From contig NZ_BSSQ01000014.1 in the NCBI RefSeq assembly GCF_030161375.1, positions 281,095 to 345,094 of the forward strand: a DNA stretch of 64,000 bases. Direction: 5' to 3'. Numbering within the stretch: position 1 is the first letter of the stretch; every line of letters begins with the position of its first letter. The notes under the pieces were generated by a model. The model was not told where the DNA came from, made no database searches, and saw only the letters and a list, made by a program, of their open reading frames with translations. The translations under genes and the position numbers were made by a program. This stretch comes from Paenibacillus glycanilyticus. Its GTDB lineage: Bacteria > Bacillota > Bacilli > Paenibacillales > Paenibacillaceae. This document shows, piece after piece, positions 35,824-44,675 of the stretch.

Positions 35824-36783
35824 TTACAACCCCAGCATGAACTGAATCGTGCGGTCGGATACTTCCGGCAGATGCTCATGTCCAAAGTCCGGATAAATAT
35901 CGGTGGATTTCGGTGCCGTAATTTTGTTATAAGCCGCAAACTGCGTAGACGGAGGGCAAATGGTATCGGCAAGGCCAACGGTCATCAGCACTTCCCCTTG
36001 AATCCGGTTAGCCAGATGCTGAAGATCGATGTAACCAAGCTTCTCGAAAATCTCGTCCTCCCGCTCATGACGCGGATCAAAATGGCGGAAAAACGTTCTC
36101 AGCTCGCCATAAGCATCCTTCGCCAAATCCATCTCCCACACCCGTCTGTAATCGCAAAGGAACGGATAGACGGGAGCCAGCTTCTTGATCCGCGGTTCAA
36201 GCGATGCGCAAGCAAGCGTCAAAGCTCCTCCTTGCGAACCGCCAATCGCGCCGACACGGTCCGCATCAACTTCCGGCATATTCATGGCAATGCCCGCAAG
36301 CTGAGCGGTATCGAGGAAAATATGACGCATCAGCAAGTTATCCGGATGGTCGTTAAGTCCCCGGATAATATGGCCGTGATGCGTAGTTCCCTTTACGCTG
36401 CCGGTATCTTCGGATGATCCGCCTTGTCCGCGGCAATCCATCGCAAAGACGGAGTAGCCAAGCGCCGCATAAGTCAGCTTGTCCGACCAATCCCCTGCGT
36501 TCCCGGTATATCCATGAAATTGAATAATGGCTGGATGCGGTTCGGAAACATTTTTCGGGCGGACGTATTTGGCGTGAATTCTGGCTCCGCGAACACCTGT
36601 GAAGTACAAGTCGAAACAGTCTGCAAAAGGTACTTGGAAGCTGCTTGGCGTAAGTTCGACTTGCGGGTCAACGGCGCGCATTTCGTCAAGCGCACGCTCC
36701 CAATAGGCATCGAGGTCTTCCGGACGCGGGCTGCGTCCCTCATAGGCGTACAACTGTTCAAGCGGCATATCAACTAGCGGCAT
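35824..36783 (-). CDS. CE7 acetyl esterase (acetylxylan esterase / cephalosporin-C deacetylase)
   Basis: 319-aa alpha/beta-hydrolase of carbohydrate esterase family 7. CE7 motifs: RGQGGSSED (about residue 118), nucleophile GGSQGG (about residue 180), and the catalytic His in FGHEHLPEV. No signal peptide, so it deacetylates short oligosaccharides after uptake. Following GH130 and the epimerase, its likely substrate is acetylated manno- or gluco-manno-oligosaccharide. Confidence 0.92.
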   Translation of the reverse strand: MPLVDMPLEQLYAYEGRSPRPEDLDAYWERALDEMRAVDPQVELTPSSFQVPFADCFDLYFTGVRGARIHAKYVRPKNVSEPHPAIIQFHGYTGNAGDWSDKLTYAALGYSVFAMDCRGQGGSSEDTGSVKGTTHHGHIIRGLNDHPDNLLMRHIFLDTAQLAGIAMNMPEVDADRVGAIGGSQGGALTLACASLEPRIKKLAPVYPFLCDYRRVWEMDLAKDAYGELRTFFRHFDPRHEREDEIFEKLGYIDLQHLANRIQGEVLMTVGLADTICPPSTQFAAYNKITAPKSTDIYPDFGHEHLPEVSDRTIQFMLGL

Positions 36784-36825
36784 CTTCGATCATATCCCCT
36801 TCTGTTCGTCCTGCTTCTTCAGAAC

Positions 36826-38037
36826 TTAGTATCTTAGAAAGCGAAATTCCGGACGCTCCATCAGCTTCAGATTACTTGCAATCAACTCGCTGCGCTGCTG
36901 CACGCAAGCATGGGAACGCAGAGGGTCAGCCGGCGTATGTACGCAATAATCGACCAGCTTCTCAATGGTGGAGACGGCTACATGGCAGCGCGTATCCGAT
37001 GATGCGTAATAGATGTACACATCGCCGTTCTCTCTGGCTATCAAGCCATTGGTGAACACCACGTTCGAAACGTCGCCAACCCTCTCTTCCCCTTCCGGTG
37101 CAATCAAATGTCCTCCTGGTGAATAGATCACTTTGTTTGGATCATTTAAATCCGTCATAAACGCATAGATGACATAACGCAGCCCCGCTGCCGTATTCCG
37201 AACGCCGTGGGCAATATGCAGCCACCCTTTCTCTGTTTTAATCGGGGCCGCACCTTGTCCGTTCTTCACTTCCTTAATGGTATGGTATATTTTCTCATCC
37301 ACAATCGTTTCCAACTCAATAGTCGCATGCTCGATGCTCGTTGACAAGCCCCAACCGATACCGCCGCCGGATCCCGCATTAATAAAGCCGTCCTGCGGCC
37401 GTGTGTAGAAGGCATATTTACCATCCACAAACTCCGGATGGAGCACGACATTGCGCTGCTGGGGCGAAGGCGTCCGAAGGTCATCCAGCCGTTCCCACGC
37501 AATCAAATCCTTCGTTCTAGCGATGCCTGCGCTGGCTACCGCACTGGACGTATCCCCTTTATTGGCCTGAGGATCCTTCCGCTCGGTACAAAATACCCCG
37601 TAAATCCAACCGTCCTCATGTTTGGTCAGCCGCATATCGTAGACGTTAACGTCCGGATTAGCCGTCTCCGGCATCACGATTGGATAATCCCAGAATTTGA
37701 AGCCGTCAATGCCATTCTCGCTCTCCGCAACGGCAAAAAACGATTTGCGGTCATGCCCTTCCACGCGAACGATTAAATAAAACTTCCCGTTTAACTCAAT
37801 TGCACCAGGGTTAAGTGCCGCGTTTACCCCGATCCGTTCCATGAGATGAGGATTCGTCTCCGGATTCAGATCGAAACGCCAGTACAGCGGCGCATGCGCG
37901 GCGGTAATTACGGGATTCTCGAACTTGTCATAAATGCCGTTGCCGCCTGCTGCAGGTTTATTTGGTTGGTTCAGCAGCTCTTGATGCTTGGTATGCAGCT
38001 CGTTCAGCTTTTCCAAAAAGGTTGTTGTAGTTGTCAT
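36826..38037 (-). CDS. GH130 4-O-beta-D-mannosyl-D-glucose phosphorylase
   Basis: 403-aa GH130 phosphorylase. Blocks such as [51 protein letters not shown] and [17 protein letters not shown] match mannosylglucose phosphorylase of Bacteroides and Ruminococcus. It cleaves mannosyl-glucose with phosphate to mannose-1-phosphate and glucose. The epimerase encoded just upstream would supply its substrate from beta-1,4-mannobiose. Strong GGAGG site; gap to the epimerase 19 bases. Cytoplasmic. Confidence 0.93.
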   Translation of the reverse strand: MTTTTTFLEKLNELHTKHQELLNQPNKPAAGGNGIYDKFENPVITAAHAPLYWRFDLNPETNPHLMERIGVNAALNPGAIELNGKFYLIVRVEGHDRKSFFAVAESENGIDGFKFWDYPIVMPETANPDVNVYDMRLTKHEDGWIYGVFCTERKDPQANKGDTSSAVASAGIARTKDLIAWERLDDLRTPSPQQRNVVLHPEFVDGKYAFYTRPQDGFINAGSGGGIGWGLSTSIEHATIELETIVDEKIYHTIKEVKNGQGAAPIKTEKGWLHIAHGVRNTAAGLRYVIYAFMTDLNDPNKVIYSPGGHLIAPEGEERVGDVSNVVFTNGLIARENGDVYIYYASSDTRCHVAVSTIEKLVDYCVHTPADPLRSHACVQQRSELIASNLKLMERPEFRFLRY

Positions 38038-38056
38038 TATGTACCCTCCATAAATT

Positions 38057-39268
38057 TTATTGTTTGACTAATTTCTCGAGTCGTTCCAGCGTTTCGAAGC
38101 CCATTCGCCCGTTATGGTATGGGCATTTCCAGGAATCAATCTTCATGGCTTCCAGGCTTGGCTCTCCGGCTTGATTCACCTTCCAGAACCATTCGCCGTT
38201 TGCCTTGTCCACGATATAGCGGTCTATGAATCTCCACGTCCGATAGGCAGCCTGAAGGAAATGCTCCTTGCCCGACAACTGATAGGCGTTCAAGAATCCA
38301 ACAACCGCTTCCGCCTGCGGCCACCAGATCTTGTCGGTATCCGTCCAGCCGTTTGGACCCGCTTCGTTCACGACCGCTCCGTCCGTATCGACGCCTTCTT
38401 CGTATACGGCTTGGGCCATCGCGAGAGCAACTGATTCCGCACGGCTAATCAGCGGCTCATCCCCGAGCACCTCCGCCGCTTCCAACAGCAGCCAGCTGCC
38501 TTCGATGTCATGGCCATAAGAGATCTCATGAGACTTGGAATGCCATTGTTCATCAAAAAACAATTTGAAATGTCCGGATTGTTCATCAACAATCTTCTCT
38601 ATCATCGTGACAATAAGCTCGGCTTGTTTCTTCCGCAATTGTTCCACGGGCCATACCCGGTACAAATTCGTATACGCTTCCAGCACATGCAAATGGGTGT
38701 TCATCGACTTCTTCTCATTCAGATCCGTGCTGCTTAGACTGAGATCCTCCGTCTCCTGCCAGTTGCAATCAAGCGCTTCAATATACCCTTTATATTCGGG
38801 ATCATAACTGTAACGCTCAATTTGTTCGAACAGCCGCACCGCTTGCTGCAGCACCTCGTCATTTGGACAAGCGCGCACGTATTCCGAGAATGCATAAATA
38901 ACAAAAGCTTGACCATAAATTTGTTTCTTGGTCTGAACCGGCTCCCCCTTATCATTTAGCAGCCAATAGAAACCTCCGTGTTCCCGGTCATAAAAGCGAT
39001 CCATTAAGTAACGGTAAGCGCGATCAGCCACTTCGAGATAGTCCGGCGTCTTGTATCTCCGGTATGCCGCAGCAAACGTCCATAAAAGCCGGGCGTTTAA
39101 TACAAGCAACTTATCGGCCGTTGCCTGTACTTTCAGATCATTGGTCATGCGGCCAATAAACCCGCCGTCTTGCTCGCTCAACGAATGCTTCAGCCAAAAG
39201 GATAAAATGTTATCGATTAATTCGCTCTCCATCTCCTGCTGCCAATGTTTCAATTCCAACGGTTCCAC
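38057..39268 (-). CDS. Cellobiose 2-epimerase
   Basis: 403-aa (alpha/alpha)6-barrel enzyme of the N-acylglucosamine-2-epimerase family, converting beta-1,4-mannobiose to mannosylglucose (and cellobiose to glucosyl-mannose). Motifs: [60 protein letters not shown] and [11 protein letters not shown], with the conserved histidines. The GTG at 39268 is the likely start (AAGGAG ten bases upstream), not the ATG at 39295. First gene of the mannoside operon, behind a putative LacI operator. Confidence 0.9.
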   Translation of the reverse strand: MEPLELKHWQQEMESELIDNILSFWLKHSLSEQDGGFIGRMTNDLKVQATADKLLVLNARLLWTFAAAYRRYKTPDYLEVADRAYRYLMDRFYDREHGGFYWLLNDKGEPVQTKKQIYGQAFVIYAFSEYVRACPNDEVLQQAVRLFEQIERYSYDPEYKGYIEALDCNWQETEDLSLSSTDLNEKKSMNTHLHVLEAYTNLYRVWPVEQLRKKQAELIVTMIEKIVDEQSGHFKLFFDEQWHSKSHEISYGHDIEGSWLLLEAAEVLGDEPLISRAESVALAMAQAVYEEGVDTDGAVVNEAGPNGWTDTDKIWWPQAEAVVGFLNAYQLSGKEHFLQAAYRTWRFIDRYIVDKANGEWFWKVNQAGEPSLEAMKIDSWKCPYHNGRMGFETLERLEKLVKQ

Positions 39269-39310
39269 TTGTCGCAGTCTCCTTCCAATCAACATTAAGT
39301 TAAATTTAAG

Positions 39311-39326
39311 TTATCGATTAAGTTAC
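39311..39326. promoter_or_regulatory. Putative LacI-family operator, mannoside operon
   Basis: TTATCGATTAAGTTAC, 43 bases before the epimerase start, matches 12 of 16 bases of a motif upstream of the lacI-type gene (40428-40443). AT-rich and partly palindromic. Confidence 0.45.
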
Positions 39327-39354
39327 AAGATAATCGCAAAATCAATTTCCGTCA

Positions 39355-39393
39355 ATAAAAAAAACATGAAGCGAACTTTATCGCCTCATGTTT
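39355..39393 (-). terminator. Terminator overlapping the lacI-type gene stop
   Basis: On the minus strand AAACATGAGGCGA and TCGCTTCATGTTT (one mismatch) are followed by eight T residues. The 5' arm includes the regulator's stop codon. Confidence 0.9.
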
Positions 39394-40396
39394 CGATTGT
39401 TTTTACAGACTCTCTGCTAATCATATTGCCTCTCACGAGTACTCGGCCGCTGCTCGGCGTGCCGGTTCTAATTTTGCTTACGATCTTGGTAACCGCCGCT
39501 TTCGCCATTTCCTTCCGGTCCACTTCAACCGTTGTCAGCCCGGGCTCGGCAAGCGTCGCGTACATATCGTTATCGAAACCAACTACCGAACAGTCTTTCG
39601 GCACCTCCACCCCTCGCTTGCGAAGAGACTGGATCAGCATGTAGGCAACCTGGTCGCAATTGCAGACAAACGCCGTCGGCATCGGTTCAGGCAACGCGAA
39701 TTCAATTAATTTGCCTTTCTCATCCCGATCGCTAATGATGTAATCTTCGCGAAGCGCTATGCGATGCTCTAGCAGCGATTTATAAAAACCGAGGAACCTG
39801 TCCTGTATGCTGCTGGTGGAATGAATGTTGCCGACAAAGGCAAGCTCCCGGTGACCGTTTTGTATCAAATAGTTGGTCATCTCGTACATGCCGTAGAAAT
39901 TGTCCGTAATAACGTAATCAAGTTCCGTATCGTCCGTATAGAAATCCAGAAATACAAGCGGTATGCCCGTCTCGTAAAAGGCCGACAAGTAGTCCTTGCT
40001 GAGCTGGCCTAGAACGATAAACCCGTCCGCTTTCCGGTCATGGTAAATTCTCGGCAATACAAGCTGCTCTTCATCGCTTTCGCTCAACATATGAAGAATG
40101 CCGGAATACTGTTCTTCCTCCAGCGTTGTTGCCAGAGATTGATAGAATTGCAGATAGAAAGATTGGGTAGCCGCTACGTAACGCTCGGCAATGACGACGC
40201 CAATGTTCGAGGTATAACCGTCCTTCATCGCTTTCGCCGCCGCATTAAACCGGTAGCCCATTTCTTTGGCCAGCTCTTTAATCTTCTGCTTGAGCTCTTC
40301 GCTTACGCCATCTTTATCGCCTAAAGCTTTGGATACCGTTACGCTGCTGACGCCTAGTCTGCTCGCAATATCCCGCATCGTTACATGATTTTGCAT
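39386..40396 (-). CDS. LacI-family transcriptional regulator
   Basis: 336-aa repressor-type regulator. N-terminal HTH TMRDIASRLGVSSVTVSKAL, hinge region KAMKDGYTSNIGVV, and a periplasmic-binding-protein-like effector domain (FVCNCDQVAYMLIQSLRKRG, SVVGFDNDMYATLAEPGLTTVEVD). Codirectional with the mannoside operon but separately terminated; the shared motif suggests it controls that operon and itself, with a manno- or gluco-disaccharide effector (inference). Confidence 0.9.
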   Translation of the reverse strand: MQNHVTMRDIASRLGVSSVTVSKALGDKDGVSEELKQKIKELAKEMGYRFNAAAKAMKDGYTSNIGVVIAERYVAATQSFYLQFYQSLATTLEEEQYSGILHMLSESDEEQLVLPRIYHDRKADGFIVLGQLSKDYLSAFYETGIPLVFLDFYTDDTELDYVITDNFYGMYEMTNYLIQNGHRELAFVGNIHSTSSIQDRFLGFYKSLLEHRIALREDYIISDRDEKGKLIEFALPEPMPTAFVCNCDQVAYMLIQSLRKRGVEVPKDCSVVGFDNDMYATLAEPGLTTVEVDRKEMAKAAVTKIVSKIRTGTPSSGRVLVRGNMISRESVKTIET

Positions 40397-40427
40397 TTCG
40401 TGCCCTCCGGCTCTGTAGATCGCAAGT

Positions 40428-40443
40428 TTATCGTTAACCTTAC
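40428..40443. promoter_or_regulatory. Putative autoregulatory operator
   Basis: TTATCGTTAACCTTAC, 32 bases upstream of the lacI-type start, related to the motif at 39311-39326. TTAACG is repeated on the opposite strand immediately beyond. Confidence 0.45.
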
Positions 40444-40492
40444 AACGTTAAGATAGGACGGATACCGGCTTTTGTCAAATCCCGTCGTTCGC

Positions 40493-40532
40493 AAAAAATC
40501 CCGCGTACTGCATCGATGGCAGCCGCGGGATT
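40493..40532 (-). terminator. Terminator after the small alarmone synthetase
   Basis: On the minus strand AATCCCGCG and CGCGGGATT with an inner CTGCC/GGCAG-like stem are followed by six T residues. Confidence 0.88.
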
Positions 40533-40535
40533 GGT

Positions 40536-41345
40536 TTATGGGGTAGGGTTGTTATTTTTCTTGGCGCGCAAGATCGCGGTTTCGAGATCAAGCAATAACT
40601 GCTTGAGACCGTATAGGTCTTCCTGCTCGAACAACTCGTTGAATTTCATCTGGAATTGTGCCGCTTCCCTTACCCGGTGATAGTAATACAAATCCTGAAT
40701 CGAGCTCAGCACTCTGGATACAACGTTGGAGCGTTCCTCGAAGTCGCGCTGCGAATCCAGGATCTCATGGCGAATGCTCGACATCTCCGTATCCAGCAAA
40801 TAAGCCGCTTCGGCCGCTTTTTTCAAGCGTTCGCGCACATCCTCCGGCAGGCTTTCCTTATATTTATAATTAAGCGAATGCTCAATTGTAGCCCAGAAAT
40901 TCATGGCAAGCGTGCGGATCTGGATCTCGGCGAGTACGAATTTTTGGCCAAGCGCCGTCTGTACCGGATATTCCACAATCATGTGGTAGCTGCGGTAGCC
41001 GCTGTCCTTGTAATTCGTAATGTAGTCCTTCTCGTAGACGAGCTTCAAATCCTTCCGTGTCCGGATAAACCCGGCAACGCGGTGTATATCGTCCACGAAC
41101 TGGCACATGATTCGAATGCCTGCGATATCCTCAATGCCCTTTTCCAATTGATCGGCAGGTACGCTAAGACGCCTTGCTTTTTCCAAGATGCTTGATACTT
41201 TCTTGACACGACCGGTTACAAACTCAATTGGCGCATAAGCTTCGCGCATCTTAAGCTCAACCCGCATCGTTTTTAACTTTACTTTTAATTCTTCTACTGC
41301 TTGCTCATAAGGCTGCAAAAAAAGATTCCAGTCTCTGCCATCCAT
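40536..41345 (-). CDS. relQ: Small alarmone synthetase RelQ/SAS1 (YjbM)
   Basis: 269-aa single-domain (p)ppGpp synthetase without hydrolase or regulatory domains. Synthetase motifs: PIEFVTGRVKKVSSILEKARR (about residues 39-59), DIAGIRIMCQFVDDI, YKDSGYRSYHMIVEYPV, and EIQIRTLAMNFWATIEHSLNYKY, essentially those of Bacillus YjbM. It is some 50 residues longer than YjbM at the C-terminus (EILRAKKNNN-type helical tail). Cotranscribed with pyrD (17-base gap). Confidence 0.93.
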   Translation of the reverse strand: MDGRDWNLFLQPYEQAVEELKVKLKTMRVELKMREAYAPIEFVTGRVKKVSSILEKARRLSVPADQLEKGIEDIAGIRIMCQFVDDIHRVAGFIRTRKDLKLVYEKDYITNYKDSGYRSYHMIVEYPVQTALGQKFVLAEIQIRTLAMNFWATIEHSLNYKYKESLPEDVRERLKKAAEAAYLLDTEMSSIRHEILDSQRDFEERSNVVSRVLSSIQDLYYYHRVREAAQFQMKFNELFEQEDLYGLKQLLLDLETAILRAKKNNNPTP

Positions 41346-41362
41346 CCGGCCGCCTCCTGTTC

Positions 41363-42460
41363 CTATCGATGATCTGCGCCTACTGCCTCCGATATATTGC
41401 GGTAGCCGTCTTTACGCAATCGTTCTTTCAAGCCGTTCGTCAGTTCGCGGAGCACTCCTGGACCTTTGTAGATTAAAGCGGTATAAATCTCTACCAACGA
41501 GGCTCCGGCGCGAATTTTATCGTATGCGTCATCTGCGGTGAAGATTCCGCCCGAACCAATAATCGGAAGTTTGCCACCCGTCAGCTGGTACACTTCGCGA
41601 ACAACCTCAGTCGAACGGTCGCGAAGCGGCGCTCCGCTTAATCCGCCCGTTTCTTTCGCGTTCGGATGCGTAAGCCCCTCTCGGGAAATCGTCGTATTCG
41701 AAGCAATAATGCCAGATACGCCGCTTTCTTTAATCGTCGATACGGTAAGCTCAAGCTGCTCGTCCGTCATATCAGGAGCAATCTTCACAAGAACCGGTTT
41801 AGCTTTGCTTCCTAATTTCGACGCCTGAAGTCCGATTTCCTCCAACACTTCGCCAAGAAGCGTGCGCAGCTCATCGCCATGCTGAAGCGCCCGCAAGTCG
41901 GGGGTGTTCGGGGAACTGATATTTACGACAAAGAAATCGCCGTGCGGATATAACACTTGTATGCAGGAACGGTAGTCTTCGTGAGCCCGTTCATTTGGCG
42001 TTGCTTTATTTTTGCCGACGTTCACGGCAATCGGAATGCGGTGAATCTTGCGCTGCGACAGCTGGCGGGCCATCTCATCGGCGCCTTCGTTATTAAAGCC
42101 CATCCGGTTAATAAGCGCTTCGTCGGATGGCAAACGGAATAGCCGCGGCAGCTCATTGCCGGGTTGTCCTTTGGGCGTTACCGTGCCTACTTCCGCGAAT
42201 CCAAATCCAATGCTGGAGAACCCGTCTGCGGCTACGCCGTTTTTGTCCAGCCCGGCAGCAAGGCCAACGGGATGCGGGAAATGGATGCCAAACAGATCTA
42301 CCGCAAGTTCGGGAGAAGAATCAACGCCATACATGGCATGCAGCATGTTGTTCATGCCCGGAACGCGTCCGGCTGTATGCAGGCCGTCTATAACGAGATG
42401 ATGCGCCTTTTCAGGGTCCATTTTGAAAAATACCGGTTTAAGAATTGAAGAATAAAGCAA
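41363..42460 (-). CDS. pyrD: Dihydroorotate dehydrogenase (quinone), class 2
   Basis: 365-aa membrane-associated FMN enzyme oxidising dihydroorotate with quinone in pyrimidine synthesis. The N-terminal helices (MLYSSILKPVFFKMDPEKAHHL) mark class 2; the catalytic Ser is in NISSPNTPDLR (about residue 181); FMN-binding IGSGGIFTADDA near residue 305. Bacilli usually have class 1B PyrD/PyrK within the pyr operon; this stand-alone class 2 gene is typical of Paenibacillaceae and is not next to other pyr genes. Confidence 0.95.
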   Translation of the reverse strand: MLYSSILKPVFFKMDPEKAHHLVIDGLHTAGRVPGMNNMLHAMYGVDSSPELAVDLFGIHFPHPVGLAAGLDKNGVAADGFSSIGFGFAEVGTVTPKGQPGNELPRLFRLPSDEALINRMGFNNEGADEMARQLSQRKIHRIPIAVNVGKNKATPNERAHEDYRSCIQVLYPHGDFFVVNISSPNTPDLRALQHGDELRTLLGEVLEEIGLQASKLGSKAKPVLVKIAPDMTDEQLELTVSTIKESGVSGIIASNTTISREGLTHPNAKETGGLSGAPLRDRSTEVVREVYQLTGGKLPIIGSGGIFTADDAYDKIRAGASLVEIYTALIYKGPGVLRELTNGLKERLRKDGYRNISEAVGADHR

Positions 42461-42634
42461 GATTACACACTCCGTTTCAAGTTGTCATTCCTAACAGACA
42501 GTTTATCTTTTTTAGAAGAAAAAGAAAAGGGCGGCGCTCTTATTCCAAGACTTGCGCGAGCTTGCGGCTACGAAAGAAACCGTTTACAATGAAAGGACAT
42601 GGTTATCATTTTTCCATAGAAAGGTTGATTGAAG

Positions 42635-42775
42635 ATGAGCACAGCCAAACGGAAAGCTCCCGCAATGAAAACAAAACCAAAAGAAGAGGTAAATATTAAG
42701 GCGCTCGCGTGGATCGGATCGATCGTAGTCGTCGTTATTGCCGCCGTTGCCGTCCTTCTCATCCTCAATCAATAA
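42635..42775 (+). CDS. 46-aa basic single-pass membrane micro-protein
   Basis: A 46-aa open frame: MSTAKRKAPAMKTKPKEEVN then a helix IKALAWIGSIVVVVIAAVAVLLILNQ ending at the stop. A strongly basic N-terminus and one C-terminal membrane helix give a tail-anchored topology. GAAAGGTTGATTGAAG precedes the ATG. It stands alone between pyrD (divergent) and the ferredoxin gene (convergent). Family not recognised. Codon use and topology support it being real. Confidence 0.65.
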   Translation: MSTAKRKAPAMKTKPKEEVNIKALAWIGSIVVVVIAAVAVLLILNQ

Positions 42776-42792
42776 TGCCCGCAAATGCCCGC

Positions 42793-42838
42793 AAAAAAAC
42801 TCCATGTCCTCAGCGTAGGCTGAAAGGCATGGAGTTTA
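42793..42838 (-). terminator. Terminator after ferredoxin gene
   Basis: On the minus strand AAACTCCATG and CATGGAGTTT enclose an inner CAGCC/GGCTG-type stem and are followed by TTTTTTT. The plus strand lacks a T-run but the hairpin may also end the micro-protein gene. Confidence 0.85.
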
Positions 42839-42848
42839 TGATTACAGA

Positions 42849-43169
<321 letters not shown>

Positions 43170-43228
43170 TCACTCATCAATATATAACAAACCGTCCACC
43201 TTGGCAACAAGCTATGCCCATGCAAATG

Positions 43229-44497
43229 CTACAAATCATCCTTTTGAAGCGACGTTCCGCGCAGCTTTTTGTTGCGGATCAGCACGGACGGATCATCCCC
43301 CAGCATCCCGGCGGTAAGCACCGCATTCTCGCCAAATTTGTCCCGCAGCACGTCCATCGTTTTCGTCAAAGCTTCTTTGCGGGGCTGCTCTTTGTAGTCG
43401 AACAAATCGAGCTGAACTGCCGTTTCTTCTTCCGCCGCCAGATTCTGCAAGGTAACGCCGAGCAGACGCGCCGGCTCGTTAACCGGCCAATGCTCATCGA
43501 ACAGTCTGCAAGCTTCGGAATAGATCGCATCCGTCGAATGGGTTGGCGCGCGCAAGGTGCTGGAACGCGTTATCGTGGCCATATCCGGCTTCCGGATCGT
43601 AATCTGGACCGTAGAAGCCATCAGCTTCTGCCGGCGCAGCCTGCGGGCCGTCTGATCCGCCAGATTGAGCAGGATGCGATGAGCATCATGCCGGTCCGTT
43701 ACGTCGTACGGCAAAGTTGTCGTATGCCCGATCGACTTGCTCTGCTCCCGGTCTGCCCGAACCTCCGACAGATCAATCCCATGGGCTGCTGACTTCATCC
43801 AGGAACCGTAAACGCCGAATTGCCGAACGAGAAACTCTTCGTCCGCTGCGGCCAGTTGACCGATTGTCCGGATCCGCAGCCGTTCCAGCTTATCCGCTGT
43901 TTTTTTCCCGATGCCATGCAGAACGTCGCAAGGTTTATCCCATAATACGCTTGGGACATCCCTCAGACGAAGTACCGTCAAGCCGTTAGGCTTCTTCATA
44001 TCCGAAGCCATTTTGGCAAGCAGCTTATTCGGCGCAACGCCAATCGAGCTGGGCAGCATCCATTCTTCCGCAATCCGGCGCTGAAGCGTCCCCGCTATAT
44101 CCAGCGGCGAACCGAATATTTTGGAACCGGTAATATCCATATAACATTCGTCGATGGAGATCGGCTCCACGAGAGGCGTAAATTGCCTTGCGATACTCAT
44201 AAAGCCGCGGGAGTATTTACGGTACAGGTCAAAGTCCGGCTGAATGAGAAGCAAACCGGGACACATTCTCATCGCTTGCCTGACGGTCATGCCCGTCTTG
44301 ATCCCTTTGCTTCGCGCAGCATAGGAACAAGTCACGATAATGCCTTTGCGAAGCTCTACGCTTCCCGCAACCGCCGTCGGCTTGCCTTTATATTTCTCTG
44401 GCTCCTCCGCTTCATGTACGGAGCAATAGAATGCATTCATGTCCAAATGAAGAATGACGCGCCCTTTGGCCGGATAATCTTTGTGCCCGTCAGCCAT
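43229..44497 (-). CDS. dinB: DNA polymerase IV (Y-family)
   Basis: 422-aa translesion DNA polymerase. Palm motifs: ILHLDMNAFYCSVHE (catalytic Asp about residue 19) and ISIDECYMD (Asp-Glu about residue 117). HhH region HGIGKKTADKLERLRIRTIG. The C-terminus has VQLDLFDY, a beta-clamp binding motif, followed by a short extension. Error-prone bypass of lesions. No LexA box was identified near the start. Divergent from cimA. Confidence 0.95.
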   Translation of the reverse strand: MADGHKDYPAKGRVILHLDMNAFYCSVHEAEEPEKYKGKPTAVAGSVELRKGIIVTCSYAARSKGIKTGMTVRQAMRMCPGLLLIQPDFDLYRKYSRGFMSIARQFTPLVEPISIDECYMDITGSKIFGSPLDIAGTLQRRIAEEWMLPSSIGVAPNKLLAKMASDMKKPNGLTVLRLRDVPSVLWDKPCDVLHGIGKKTADKLERLRIRTIGQLAAADEEFLVRQFGVYGSWMKSAAHGIDLSEVRADREQSKSIGHTTTLPYDVTDRHDAHRILLNLADQTARRLRRQKLMASTVQITIRKPDMATITRSSTLRAPTHSTDAIYSEACRLFDEHWPVNEPARLLGVTLQNLAAEEETAVQLDLFDYKEQPRKEALTKTMDVLRDKFGENAVLTAGMLGDDPSVLIRNKKLRGTSLQKDDL

Positions 44498-44675
44498 AGC
44501 CTGAAATCACCTTCCTACTCCATCCAGCATACCGCCCTGCGGGAAGGTGCGTCAAATTGAGAATGATGCGTCCAAAAAAATTCCATGCTCCTCTCTACAT
44601 TCTAATCAACAAGTGTTATAATAGTTAATTATATTTAAAGGCGATCAGTGTAGAAGAGAAGGAGGCGTCCCGGCT

